Source: Chamaecrista fasciculata (Eukaryota > Streptophyta > Magnoliopsida > Fabales > Fabaceae). Taken from it: a stretch of DNA of 64,000 nucleotides. Positions within the stretch are counted from its first letter, which is position 1, and each line of letters begins with the position of its first letter. The notes beneath the pieces were generated by a model. It ran no database searches. It was not told where the DNA came from and was given only the letters and a program-made list of their open reading frames with translations. Of this stretch, positions 36,690-48,820 are shown one piece after another. The position numbers were made by a program, and so were the translations under genes. The stretch spans positions 62,001 through 126,000 of the forward strand of contig QANZ01030783.1 in NCBI GenBank assembly GCA_003254925.1, written 5' to 3'.

Positions 36690-37214
36690 ATATATATATA
36701 TATGTGGAGCTGACCGTCACGTATAAAGAGTAATTATCCGCTATAATATGGGTGAATTAGAATTAGACTATCCATCTGCAATAATTAATCATCACTAGCG
36801 TTCTCTCCATGATTCTGAGTTTATGAAGATAAATTTTTTCAAATTCTCAACTTTTTCTATTTGTCTTCAACCAATTGACTTTCAAATTTACACACACACA
36901 CACAGAACACATATATTCTAAAAATAATCTTCAACAAAATTAAAGTACTTCACAGCACTCCCTACCTCGAACACTCGAATTCTCTCATTTCTGACTTATT
37001 TTAATCTGTCAATTTATATTTATAATATATTAGTTAAGTTGTATCTAAAATTAAAATAAAAAATGACCAAAATTCAATCTGATATGAAGTCAATGTACGT
37101 AAAATATGAATATTGGCCGTAGCTTGAGAATGGAGGAAGTATAATATGTAACGCAAGGATAGGAAAAGGCGGTGAAAAATGAACAAGTCACAAGTAGGGA
37201 ATGCAAATTTTTTT

Positions 37215-37643
37215 GGGTAAATTACACTTTGGTACCCTGTGGTTTGACCCTATTTCACTTTGGTACCCTGTAGTTTGAAACTTGACACTTTGGTACCATG
37301 TGGTATTCTCCATTAACACTTTGGTACCCTTTGGGGTTATTTTGTAATTTTAACCACAACAAATTTTACTAAAATTACATATTGACCCCAAATTTTTTTA
37401 AAAGTTTTCATTTTAGTATCTAGATAATATGTATCCAGGGACCTATTTGTAATTTTTGAAAATTTTTTGGGGTCAATATGTAATTTTTGCAAAATTTGTT
37501 ATGGTTAAAATTACAAAATAACCCCAAAGGGTACCAAAGTGTTAATGGAGAATACCACAGGGTACCAAAGTGTCAAGTTTCAAACCACAGGGTACCAAAG
37601 TGAAATAGGATCAAACCACAGGGTACCAAAGTGTAATTTACCC
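37215..37643. mobile_element. MULE-type MITE with exact 9-bp duplication
   Basis: A 429-bp near-palindrome opens GGGTAAATTACACTTTGG and closes with the matching complement ending AATTTACCC. It is flanked by AATTTTTTT at 37206-37214 and 37644-37652. The arms carry 'ggtaccctgtggttt', and the centre is an AT-rich hairpin. Confidence 0.85.
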
Positions 37644-37919
37644 AATTTTTTTATATAGAGTTGGGATTTTGTTAATTTTTGTTCTTTTTCTATAAAGAAC
37701 ACTTTCAAGTTTCGTAACGAGATATTCTCACATTGGTACTTAAATCAATATTAAAATTTGGCGAAAGTGAAAATTTGATCCCGAATTTTTTTTGTGCCCA
37801 ATTTTTAATTTGGTTTTGTTTATTTTTTAATTTTAATTTTGATCTTTTTTAAGTTTCGTACGGTGACTATTTCTAAACTTAACCAAAAAAGCATAGAACC
37901 AATTATATAATTAATTTAA

Positions 37920-38266
37920 GGGTAAATTGCAGTTTGGTACCCTGTGGTTAGGGGCGGTTCCACTTTGGTACCCTGAAAGAAAAATTTTTGCAGTTTGGTG
38001 CCTCGTAGTTTGCTCCGTTAACGAATTGGTCCACTGTGTTTTATTTCCGTTAGGATTTAACAGCAAATGTGATTGTGACCACGTTAAAATGTCAAAAACC
38101 TCCCAACAAGTCTTCTCTTATGCCGTTAAATCCTAACGAAAATAAAGCACAGGGGACCAATTCGCTAACGAAGCAAACCACGGGGCACCAAACTGCAAAA
38201 AATTTTCTTTCAGGGTACCAAAGTGGAACCGCCCCTAACCACATGGTACAAAACTGCAGTTTACCC
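37920..38266. mobile_element. MULE MITE, deletion derivative of the 2-kb foldback element
   Basis: 347 bp, opening GGGTAAATTGCAGTTTGG and closing with the complement, flanked by TTAATTTAA at 37911-37919 and 38267-38275. Its left about 190 bp and right about 155 bp match the outer arms of the element at 48821-50868, including 'gtgaccacgttaaaatgtc' and 'cttctcttatgc', but the whole centre is missing. Confidence 0.87.
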
Positions 38267-38720
38267 TTAATTTAAAAATATGGGACAAAATTTATATAAA
38301 AAAAGATATAGGACCAAATTGGAAGTTGACTAAAAAATATGAGATTAAAAGTGCGAGACCAAATTAGAAACTGAGCAAAAGATATGGGACTAAATTTACA
38401 CTTTAGTATTAAAATTTTATTTAAATCGTAAAAATAAATAAAAAGGAGTTGATTGAAAATGAAAAAAATGGGGATCGGCGAGAGACCAAAATTAAAGTAA
38501 GGCGGCTAATTAATAATCCCACTACGTACACACTACACACACACTAATCATAGTATTATTAAGAAGATATTTAAGTATATATCCTCCCATTCCCATTTCC
38601 CACCCTTGAGTTCACTACTTTCCTTTTGTCATCATAGTACTCTCTGTCTCTCTCCCAAAAAACCTATCATCCATACATAACTTGGTGTTGTTCTGTAACT
38701 AAGTAGCTTAAATAACTAAG

Positions 38721-41700
38721 ATGGCGGTGGGTTTAGTTGTGGTGTCAACCATCATTAATCTTTTGATTTTCTTCACTGCTCCTTCAAGTACGTGCCTGGA
38801 TGATCATCCATCATTATATTGATTTTGTCAAGTAATTAATATGTAATAGTTATATGTATGTATGGATGTAATTATAGGTGGGAATTGGTGCGTGTGCAAG
38901 GATGTAGGGGAGTCGGTGCTGCAGAAAACACTGGATTACGCGTGTGGTGCGGGTGCTGACTGTAACCCCATCCGTCAAAACGGACCCTGTTTCCAACCTA
39001 ACACCGTTAGGGCTCACTGTAACTACGCCGTTAACAGCTATTTTCAACGGAAGTCTCAATCCCAAGACTCTTGCAACTTCGCCGGCACCGCCACCATCTC
39101 TGCTTCTGATCCCAGTACCTAACTAACTAACTCATTTATTATTTCATTCTCTAACTAACTCCTCTTCAACTCAATTTTGTTAATTACTTCTAACTAACTA
39201 ACTAACTCATTGTATTTATTTACCTACAGGCACTTCTGGTTGCAACTACCCTTCAAGCGCCACCAGGTGATTATATCATCATTCATTCATTCATTAATGC
39301 TTCAATTCTCTTCTTCTTCTTCTTCTTCAGGTCAATTAATTTAAAGGAAAATTGCATTTATCCATCCTGAATTATGTGTTCAATTGCAATGTCCTTTTTA
39401 ATATATGAAAAATAACAATTAACCCCCCGATTTATTAATTTTGTAGCAATGTCCTTCTAACCGTTAGTAACACCGTTAACTTTTTTATGCGGAACTCCTT
39501 GTAATAAGTTGCATAAATACTTCATAAAATAGTCAAGTGACATAATTTTATATACCATGTGCAACTCACATGAGACTTACAAAATAAAAAAATTAACGAT
39601 GTTACTATCGGTTTACGAAACATTGCTAAGAAATTAATATATTGGGGGTTAATTATTATTTTTCATAAATTAGAGAAGACATTGCAATTGAACACATAGT
39701 CCGGAGAGTAAATGCAATTTTTCCTTAATTTAATTACCGTTAGTTAATTAGGCTTACTTATTAGCTATGGTGCCATTTTTGTGTTTTAGTAAGGGTATTA
39801 TTGGTACCGTACGTACCTTGTGTAGTGACTAGTGAGTACTTAGGAGTGACTTTAAGCCTTTAAGGTAGTGGCCGTCCACTTTACTTTTCTTTTTTCTGCT
39901 ATTGGGGACTCTAATCCTACGTACACATCATTTGCTTTTTCCACCAAATTGAATTAAAGGCCCTTCTTTAAACGCCACCCTCATACGACGCTCTTCCTTT
40001 CCCTTTAAAAGTTCAAAACAAACAAACTAACGTTGGGTTTAGTAGAAAACAAAAAATAAAATAGTTATTCTTTGATGGATTTTTGTCCAAAAGAAATATT
40101 TATAGTTAATTTAGTGCTGGATAGATATTATTCTAAACAGAATTCCCTCCAGAAACGTATATATATATATAAAGAAAATAAAGAAAGTACTTTCTTTCTT
40201 TGTGTGTGTGTGTTTATCTTGTTGTGATGTGTATAAAGCGGGAACTAAATTAAGGCGTGGTTTTGAATACTCTTGATGATTTCAAACTCCACTTGGCGCA
40301 CAGTGAAAGGTCAAAAGTGATAGGATTCCATATTCCCGTGCATTTCAAGAATAATGCGTCTTTCTCAAGTCTTAAATTATGTGTGTACTGTGTAGAGTGT
40401 AGAGGGATTTATCTATGCATACAAAAAATAGAAATGGCTAGAAAGTTCGGTTTCCACTGTTAATTTATTCACCCCTATATATCTTTGCTTGGCCAGTGAG
40501 AAAATGATAGGAGAAATTATATGCAAATGACCATTCTATCCTTTTAACTTAAAATCTTGTTTGAATAGGACAAAAATTAATAAAAACAGTCCAACAAATA
40601 ATTTACATTTAGTTTACTCCCTTTAATCATGCAGATTTTTTTGAAAATATCCTGGGGCTTGATTGCACTTTGTTTTGTATACTAATCTATTCACATTACT
40701 TTTTCCCTTTTTTTTTGTTCCTTTATTGTTTTTTCATGTTTATTTATGTTGCTGTTGTGCGTGTGGTCCAACGTACAACGTACTAGAACCACTTTTCTAC
40801 CTTGACCGATATTGCCATTCCATGATGATGTTTCATGACCCTTTGCCCTTATATTTTAAAACTTCAAAAACTAAAAAGATACAAATATTTTTTAAAAAAA
40901 TTATATACATCTTATCAAATGTTTGAAAGAAAGTGATTAATAAAATCGTGAGAAAAAGAAAGTAGTGAAATAATTGGAATCCGATGCCTTTTAGTAAAGC
41001 AAAGCATGAAATGAAATTGGATCAGCTAGCTCTTATAGAAAAAGACATTTTTGTCCCTATGGATCTTTTGTTATCTATTACCTTTGGTTTTTTTTTTTTG
41101 GCCTGAACTTACCTTTGGCTTTTGGTTTTGGGAAGAAACAAACTTGCTCGGGAGACCATATATAGTCAAAAGTGTCATTTTGATTTTGAATTTATTTGGA
41201 CGTGGATGATTGATTAAGTGCAATTTAATTATATCAACATTCGCTTCGAAGTTTGAGCCACCTTTAGAAAAGACGAGATTGATTTTCTTGATGATTGTGT
41301 AGTGTGTACCACCAATAATTGATAATGACAATGTTTAACTGGGATTGCTGATAACAAAATTTAAGGTCATGGGTTTAACTTATCCAAATAACCTTTTACG
41401 TTTGGTGCCATTATCATCTAGTATCAAGATCTCTTCACTCGATCTCCATTAGTGTTAAAGAAAGATAGAGGCCGGAGAGGATATATATATTTGAAAAAGT
41501 ATATCAAGCACTAATTACTTATCGTTTAATTACAGTCATTTTAAGAAGAAAATTAGGTTAACACTCTCTTGGGTCCACAATGGTTTTTGATTTCAATTGC
41601 CTTCGTCGCTATTCTAACACTATATATATTGATTTGATGATAGTTTCTAAATTTGTTACAAAGTTAGCTTGGTCACGCAGAAATTGAAGCTTTGCATTAT

Positions 41701-42346
41701 CAAATTAGTAAAAGATAAAGAATAAAAACAATGAATAAAGTATAATAAAAACGAGAACTTATGAACCTTTATATAGAAGAGCTTAGATTTATTTGGTAAT
41801 ACATTGTCGAGATATAGGAAATAGTTAAAATTACTTACTGAGATATTTGATAAATCTAAGACCAAATATAGTCATGTGAGATGATTATTGAGATATTATC
41901 AAATCGTGACTTATAAGTACCCTGGTTTGCCAATGAATTTAGTTTGTTATGTCATGTAAGTGTATGTGTCAAATCATTGTAGTAATACTATTTTAGTTTT
42001 GCTCTGCTTCCTGGAAGAGTTATTATTTTATATACTGAGTGTTGGGTTTATTTTGGCATGTATGTATATATTATTAAGCAGTGCATCAGGGAGTAGTAGT
42101 AGCTCCCCTGTGACAACAACACCTTCAACCTCCACTGGCACTTCATCATCTTCATCGTCGTCGACGACCTCAACCGCGACGCCGTACAGCGCGACTCCCG
42201 GAGTATTAGGAGGGATTGGCAGTGGAAGTGGGCTAGGTCCTTCTGGAGCAGGCATGAACTCTGATGATAGTCATGCTGTGCTCACCAATTTCTTCTCTTC
42301 CTTCTCTTCATTTCTCCTTTTCTCAGCCTTCATTCTCATGCTTTAA
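38721..42346 (+). CDS. Plasmodesmata callose-binding protein (PDCB), X8 domain, GPI-anchored
   Basis: Four exons (38721-38787, 38878-39114, 39230-39266, 42082-42346) give 202 codons including stop. Residues 1-22 form a signal peptide. Residues 25-106 are an X8 domain beginning NWCVC, with Cys at 27, 29, 45, 51, 60, 70 and 88 and the signature CNFAGTA near its end. Then comes a Ser/Thr/Gly-rich linker and a hydrophobic tail that looks like a GPI-attachment signal. X8/PDCB proteins bind callose (beta-1,3-glucan) at the plasmodesmal neck and influence cell-to-cell movement. X8 alone also occurs in glucanase-like and pollen proteins; the short length and tail favour PDCB. Intron 3 is 2.8 kb and holds a MITE (39345-39724). 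The assignment to plasmodesmata is from family knowledge. Confidence 0.9.
39345..39724. mobile_element. MITE with 9-bp duplication in PDCB intron 3
   Basis: A 380-bp foldback opens AGGAAAATTGCATTTA and closes TAAATGCAATTTTTCC, with TTAATTTAA on both sides (39336-39344 and 39725-39733). Interior phrases 'caattgcaatgtcc' and 'gacattgcaattg' pair across the element. The 9-bp duplication points to a Mutator-like origin. Confidence 0.83.
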
Positions 42347-42622
42347 TTTCCTAGAGGTTTTATTAATGCTAGCTTTCTATCTCATGCATTATTATATTGT
42401 GCAGAAATTAAATCACTAGTAGTAGTATTACTATTAATTCATGTCACTCTCTGTTATCTTCTAGCTACAGACCTCTTTAATTTCTTCATCACTTGAGTTT
42501 GATTCGTCTGGTGTCCAAATATATGATTGATTTACAAGTTTATTAGATCGAAAATTGCTCATGTTCAAAAATTAATAGATCCAATGTCACATTATATATG
42601 TCATCATCATGGGATTTCATTT
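42347..42622. other. 3' flank of the PDCB gene
   Basis: A short AT-rich flank follows the PDCB stop codon and would contain its 3' UTR. Nothing else is recognised. Confidence 0.4.
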
Positions 42623-44030
42623 TGTTAGTCAAGATGCACAAGAAAAATATACCAAGAGGGGGTGAATTGGTATTTAAAAACTTTTTCTAAATTAAAAGCA
42701 AGTTTTAACAGAGTTCCTTAAAACAGTTACTCAAAACAATTCCTCAAGAACAATTCTTTGTAACAGTTTCTTTCAGAACAAAACTTCTTAACAATAATAA
42801 GTATGCTTAGAGATACTCAGATAAAGCAAATACTTAAGCAGATCAGATATATAAACAAATTGCTAATGAAAGAAAAATAATTCTTAACTCAAAAGATAAA
42901 TGCGGAATATAAAGGAGAAATGATAAGGAAAAAGACACAGCAGATTTATACTGGTTCAGAATAAGGTACTAGTCCTCAACAAAGAACTTTCTCTTAAACC
43001 TACGTCCAGTCCCCAAACACAAAGTAAGGGACCACAAGTCCTCATGGGTAACAAACCAGGTTCCTCACAACAACTCCTCTTACAGTGCAACCACTCACAG
43101 ATAACCACTATAGGGTTTCACAACAACCGAGGGCAGGCAACCTATTACCACTAGGAGGTATACGAATGAATTATAGAAGATATGAGATGAAAGAAATTGG
43201 TTCTCTCACAAAGAGATAGGTTCACACACAAAGGTAAATTGTCACAAAGACTAATCCCACAAAGGGTTCTCACAAAGAGATAGCTTTCGATATTAACACT
43301 TAGTCTAGCTTCAACACATAGCAATAGCTCTTCAGCTTTTATAGAGAGCAGCTTCAGCAGCTTGAATAGGAAATGTTCTTTAGCTTTGAATACTCCAACG
43401 ATTAGGAACAATAGTATTTTCAACATATTTGATTTGTCTTTTCGCCTTCTTTAGAGTCTTGATTGAATTTCCATGTAGCTCATCTGACAATAATGACATA
43501 TAGACATTGAGCTTTAAACAGCAACATCAGAATATGAAAGTTTGAAAACTTTCCTTACAATAGTTCCTTAACCTGCGGAATAGGAGCAATTAGCAGAAAT
43601 CTTTCCAAAGATAGACTTAGCATTTAAGAATAACTTTAACGATCAGCATAAAACTTTCTTAATATGTATAACACAGTTATTGCAATTAGGCACGTTTTGC
43701 ACTTGAAATAAATCAGATATAATATTTAGAGCAAAACTTAGAAAGTTTCCTAAACAATTCCTTCAATCATAGCGATAATTAAGGAACAAGAATAATTCCC
43801 AGATTTCTTTCCTTCTTGAGATAAATTAACACATAATCATTGATTTCATATTAAATGCAATTCTAATCTTAATCAATCATAATCTCTTAATTATATCGTA
43901 ATAATTAAAGCAATAAATCGAGACATAAATAATTTTACAAATTAAAACTTTATTATTATATAAAAATACATCGTGAAAACCAATATTAATATATGTACCA
44001 ATTAAAGAATTTTTGACAATTATCAAAACA
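42623..44030. mobile_element. Probable 1.4-kb solo LTR
   Basis: It starts TGTTAGTCAAGATGC and soon reads 'agagggggtgaattgg', a phrase frequent near the 5' end of plant copia LTRs. A plausible 3' terminus is ATCAAAACA at 44030, with flanking CATTT and CATAT (4 of 5). No retroelement coding DNA adjoins it. The internal open frames are not gene-like. Confidence 0.45.
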
Positions 44031-44609
44031 CATATAGTAAATAAACATTTATACATCGTGTTTATTTATTTATTTTATTAAAAAAAACTATACAAAATTT
44101 ATCCCAACACATTTTTTTTCTTCCAATTATTACTTCTATATATAATGTGACTTTTTAATTATTACTTCTATATAATGTGACTTTATAATTCATACCCAAA
44201 AAATATATATTTTGGTCTCTTCTCTAGTATATATATGGGTAATATTTTTAGTAGTATAAAAAATTAAAAAAGTAATCTTTCAAATAAATTATTTTTTCAA
44301 ATAATTATCTTATTTTTTAATATATAATATACTGTTGAAATTATGTATCAAATTTTGAATAATAATTTGTTGTTAGTTGAAGATAAATTATTTGGTCCAC
44401 AAATTTGTAAAAATTATTCTATTTTGATCCTTGAATTTATTTTTTGGTCATTGAATTTAAAAGAGAGAGACCCAATCGTTGATGAATACGATTTTTTACA
44501 GGCAGAGACACACATTTCACTTCGTAAGGACCGATTCGTTGAATCGATATAAAATCGTGGACCAAATAGAAGGTTTTTAAAATTGTCATGTTATTTACAT
44601 TTTGGTCCT

Positions 44610-44992
44610 TTCATTTCATTACATAAAGCAACTCTAACATTCATTACAAATATTCACCTTTAGCACAAATTCCAAGACAATTTCATTACAATTTCATTTT
44701 ATAACAATCACAACCAAAAAGTCAAAATATCATTTTTTTTATTTCTATCTTATTCCATTATCAATTATCAATTCTACCCCTATACAATTTAATAAAACCC
44801 ATATAATTATTTCAACCAACCACCATCATTACATACCATTTTTCATAATTTCACATCATATTTTTTTCATTACATCTCAAACTAATCCAAACACCATTTT
44901 CATTACATTTTCATTACATAATTTTCTTATTACCATTTCATTACATAAAATCATCATTTCATTACATACTTATAATCCAAACACACCCTTAG
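44610..44992. repeat. Repeat built from CATTTCATTACA motifs
   Basis: Many copies of 'catttcattacat' and 'tttcattaca' cluster here, and the right edge reads 'aatccaaacacaccctta', a terminus type common in plant non-autonomous DNA elements. The left terminus is unclear. Confidence 0.4.
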
Positions 44993-45579
44993 TAAGAGTG
45001 TTGGAGCAACTTTTAATCGTAGTCCTTGTGTAATAAAATATTTTCAGTTTAGTCCCTCTATTAGCTCTCCAATTTTCTACAATAGACACCTCACAACTTC
45101 TAATTACTAAATTGTGTAATTTAATTATGTGTGTCATAAATATCTTTAAACAATCACATACAAAACGAGAGAATTTTGGATGGTCAGACTTGATCAAGGA
45201 GCTGACTCCAAAGGCCTACGTACCCTTTAAGGAAATCAAAGTCCACGTAGTTTGTCTAAAAAAATTATGAGTTGGTTCAATTTTAATTAGAGCAAAAGAC
45301 ATGAGATAATTGAGTTGATTTGATTTTATTACCCAAATTTTCTCACTTCTTTCTCTCATAGGTTTTTTCTCTTCTTTTTTTTAAATGATTTTATTTTAAG
45401 TGAGACTCTAAAAATTAATAAAAACACGTTTTTGTATTTATTTGAAAGATTTTGGAAGGAAAAAATATTTTTTGGTTTCCTTTAAAGACCATGAAATATT
45501 TATAAAAAAAGCCAAAAATCCTAATAAGAAGAATTTAACTCATTGTTTTTACTTTTTTAGGATAAAATATTATGTCGTT

Positions 45580-46560
45580 AGAACCCGATTTCGTCACATA
45601 AAATCACAGAATAATCACACAAATTTGTGATTTAAACATGCAATGCAAATCCTAACACATCTTAACTTTTATTCCCACCATCACTGATTAACGGTCGCGT
45701 ACAATGAGCCGATTTCTTACACCGTAGGGCAAAGGCCTAGTGAGCCATCTCACATGGAAGTTGGGCACCTCTTCTACCCATGATATAAGTTTAAGTATCC
45801 TTAAACTTTCTAAAGGAAAACAAATATTTTTAATATATGATTTAATTGTTGCAAAATATAATATAAAGTAATAAATAAATTTAGAAAGAGGATAAAAAAC
45901 AAAATAGATAAATAAAACCCAAAAACTAAGTAAAAGAAATAAAGTAAAAGTAAAAGAATACAAAAAAATAAAATAAACAAAATAAAGTGAAAGAATCAAA
46001 ATAAGAATCAAAATCAAATAAAAGAAGTAAACCAAAAATAAAATAAAACAAAAATTGATAAATAAAATAATATAAAAACAAATTAATATAAATAGAATAA
46101 GAAACAAAACAAAAATAAATAAATAAAAGAGAACAAAAATAAACAAGACCAGAAAATAAAAGATGCTAAAATAAATAAAAACAAAACAAAGTTAAATAAT
46201 ATAAAATAAATTCTATAAAAAGTAATATAAAATAAATGAAGTTGAAAAGATATATAAAAAAAAACAAAAAAAAAACAAAAGATATTAACCAAGTAGCGGC
46301 TAGACGAGCTAAATCCTAGAGAGAGTACTCATGTTCAATCCCTAGAGTCGACATTATTGGGAGGGCTTTGACCAATTCGTCTCTGAGGCCTGAATATGAC
46401 TAGTCTTCACTTAGACCGTTACACGGATAGGCAAGAAATACCCATAATTTTAAAAAAAAAAATATTACAAAAGAAAAAAAAACAAAGAAGACAAAACTGA
46501 ATGCGGGGGCAAGGGAGAGGAGAAAAAAAAAAAAGGTCAAAACCACGTTTCACTCCCCCT
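45580..46560. other. Retroelement-like region with an A-rich, C-poor strand
   Basis: From about 45830 to 46290 the plus strand is almost entirely A with T and G, for example repeated 'aaataaaa' and 'aaaacaaaa'. It is bounded by more complex sequence at 45680-45800 and 46290-46440. Two long minus-strand frames made of Phe/Leu/Ile are by-products of this composition. The layout recalls A-rich parts of some plant gypsy LTRs, but I cannot define an element. Confidence 0.35.
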
Positions 46561-47576
46561 ATCCAAACTTGTATTTGTTACATTCAGGTACCTTAATATT
46601 TTCTACAGGGACTAAAATGAAATTTTAGAAGAATTTTTGGGTCGAATTTTGAATTTGAGCTCTGGACCAGAACAAGTCAAGTAAAATTACAGATAAGTCC
46701 TTTTAATCACAGATTAGTCCTAAAACCTTCAAATTTCCTTCATTTTAATCTTGAGCTCTCAAAATAAATTTGCAAAGTGTTCCAAAACTATTCCAAACGT
46801 TTAAATTTAGTCTCTAATCTATGAATTCCTCATAAAATAGACCAAAGAAGCAAAGAAGACGAAAGAAAGCAAACGTTTAAATTTGGTTTAAGAAAATGTT
46901 TTCTGTTTTCATTTTCTATTTCTATTTCTGGAATTCTATTTTCATTTTTAAATTTTTAATATTTAAGAAACATGTTTGTTTTATAAAGTCAAGAAATCGC
47001 TTTCATTCATATTTAACGTTCATTTTTAAATTATGTTAACTTGAATTACGCTAATTTTTATATGTTTTTAAGTTTGATTTTAACTAAATGAAGATATTAA
47101 CATGATTAAATAGTATACTTTTGTGTAATGTTACAAAATATCATCAGTGTTTTTGGAAATACTGGAAACGTCTTTTTAACGTTTCCTGTTTTCAGCATGT
47201 TTCAAGAAATGTTTCCAAAAAACATTTCAAAAAAAAAAACTGTACAAAACACATTTTCAGTCATATTTTTTGTTTTCAGTCAAAATGGAAACAGGAACGG
47301 GGCAACCAATCAAATCCTTAAACGTTCTTTTCTCTGCTTTTTCGTCTCTTTCTTTCCGTGTTTTTTTTCTTGGTCTTCCCCCACTCCATCCTCACATACA
47401 CATATTTCTGCATCTCCAAATTAGTGGGGGATGCATAAATAGGGGCCTCCAAGAACTAGACCTGTGTGTGCGTTTCCTCTTTTATGCTTCGCTTCCTCCA
47501 CTATATTTTTTTTTAGGCCAAGTATTGCACACCTGGAAGAGTTTTGGAGGAAAGTTGATGTTAACTTCCCCCTATA
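46561..47576. other. Gene-free intergenic DNA
   Basis: 'Gggactaaaatgaaattt' repeat phrases near 46610 and a T/C-rich stretch around 47320-47500. Short open frames here overlap each other and resemble no family I recognise. Confidence 0.4.
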
Positions 47577-47585
47577 TTATTATTA

Positions 47586-47996
47586 GGGTAAATTATACTT
47601 TAGTACCTTATAGTTTGATCCTATTTCACTTTAGTACCCTGTGGTTTGAAACATGATACTTTAGTACCCTGTGGTATTCTCCATTAATACTTTGGTACCC
47701 TTTAGAGCTATTTTATACCATAATAAATTTTGCAAAAATTACATATTGACCCTAAATTTTTTTAAAAGTTTTCATTTTAGTCCCTAGATAATATGTATTT
47801 AGGGACTTATTTGTAATTTTTTGGGGTCAATATGTAATTTTTCAGAATTTGTTATGGTTAAAATTACAAAATAGCTCTAAAAGGAACCAACGTATTAATG
47901 GAAAATACCACAGGGTACCAAAGTGTCAGGTTTCAAACCACAAGGTACCAAAGTGAAATAAGGTTGAACCACAGGGTACTAAAGTGTAATTTATCC
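47586..47996. mobile_element. MULE-type MITE
   Basis: A 411-bp sister of 37215-37643 opening GGGTAAATTATACTTTAG and closing with a near complement. Flanks are TTATTATTA (47577-47585) and TTGTTATTA (47997-48005), 8 of 9 identical, so a 9-bp duplication with one later change. Confidence 0.8.
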
Positions 47997-48820
47997 TTGT
48001 TATTATTATATAATTATTATGGTTTAATTTTTTTTTTATTTGGCTGATATTTTTTTTTAAGAGAGAGCGTTTATGAAAGGCTTGAAGGAGGATATGAGTT
48101 TGAAGGAGGATATGAGCTTGTGCGAAAGATGTTGAAGAGATGGATTTCATGAAAAGTTTTTTTATTTTTCACCTTTATATATTTTTACTTTTTTACTTTC
48201 TTTTTCATTTTTTTTATTAAAAATATAGTACCTTAATTCTAATATTTTGATTTAAATTTTTTTAGCCAAACAAAATACGTGTTTCCAACTATAGAAGTGT
48301 TTTGAATATTTTAATAAATGACATCTCATATATTTTGTAAATCAAAATTCAAATATTGTTGTCTTAATGAAATTATATCTAATCTTGAGATCAGTAAATA
48401 TTAGATTTGACAAATTCTTTAACGTGCCTTTATTAATGTAAGAAGTATAAATTAGGATATGGACAAAATTCTCTTCACATTTATAATATACTTCATATCA
48501 TATATATATATATATATGATATGATGAGCTTTCTCATAATCAGTTTTTTAAAGATAAATATTAAAATAAAAAATCAACCCCACGTCCCCCCTTCTACCCC
48601 TCACATTCAAGTACAGTTTAATTTTTACATTTTCAAATTTTTAAATAAAATAAAATCAACCCCACGCAACTCCCGTTTAAGTACAATTTAATTTTTGCAC
48701 TCATTTTTTAAAGTTGTTACTAAATTATCAAAAAAATTAATAGAAGAAAATTATTTTATTAAAATTTTTATTATTTTAAATTATAATAAAATTAACAATT
48801 GCTCTATTGTATAAATTTTA

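Noticed and set aside
45688-46292. Two long minus-strand open frames (152 and 69 codons)
   Set aside because: They consist almost wholly of Phe, Leu, Ile and Tyr because the plus strand is A-rich. No start context, domain or conservation supports a protein.
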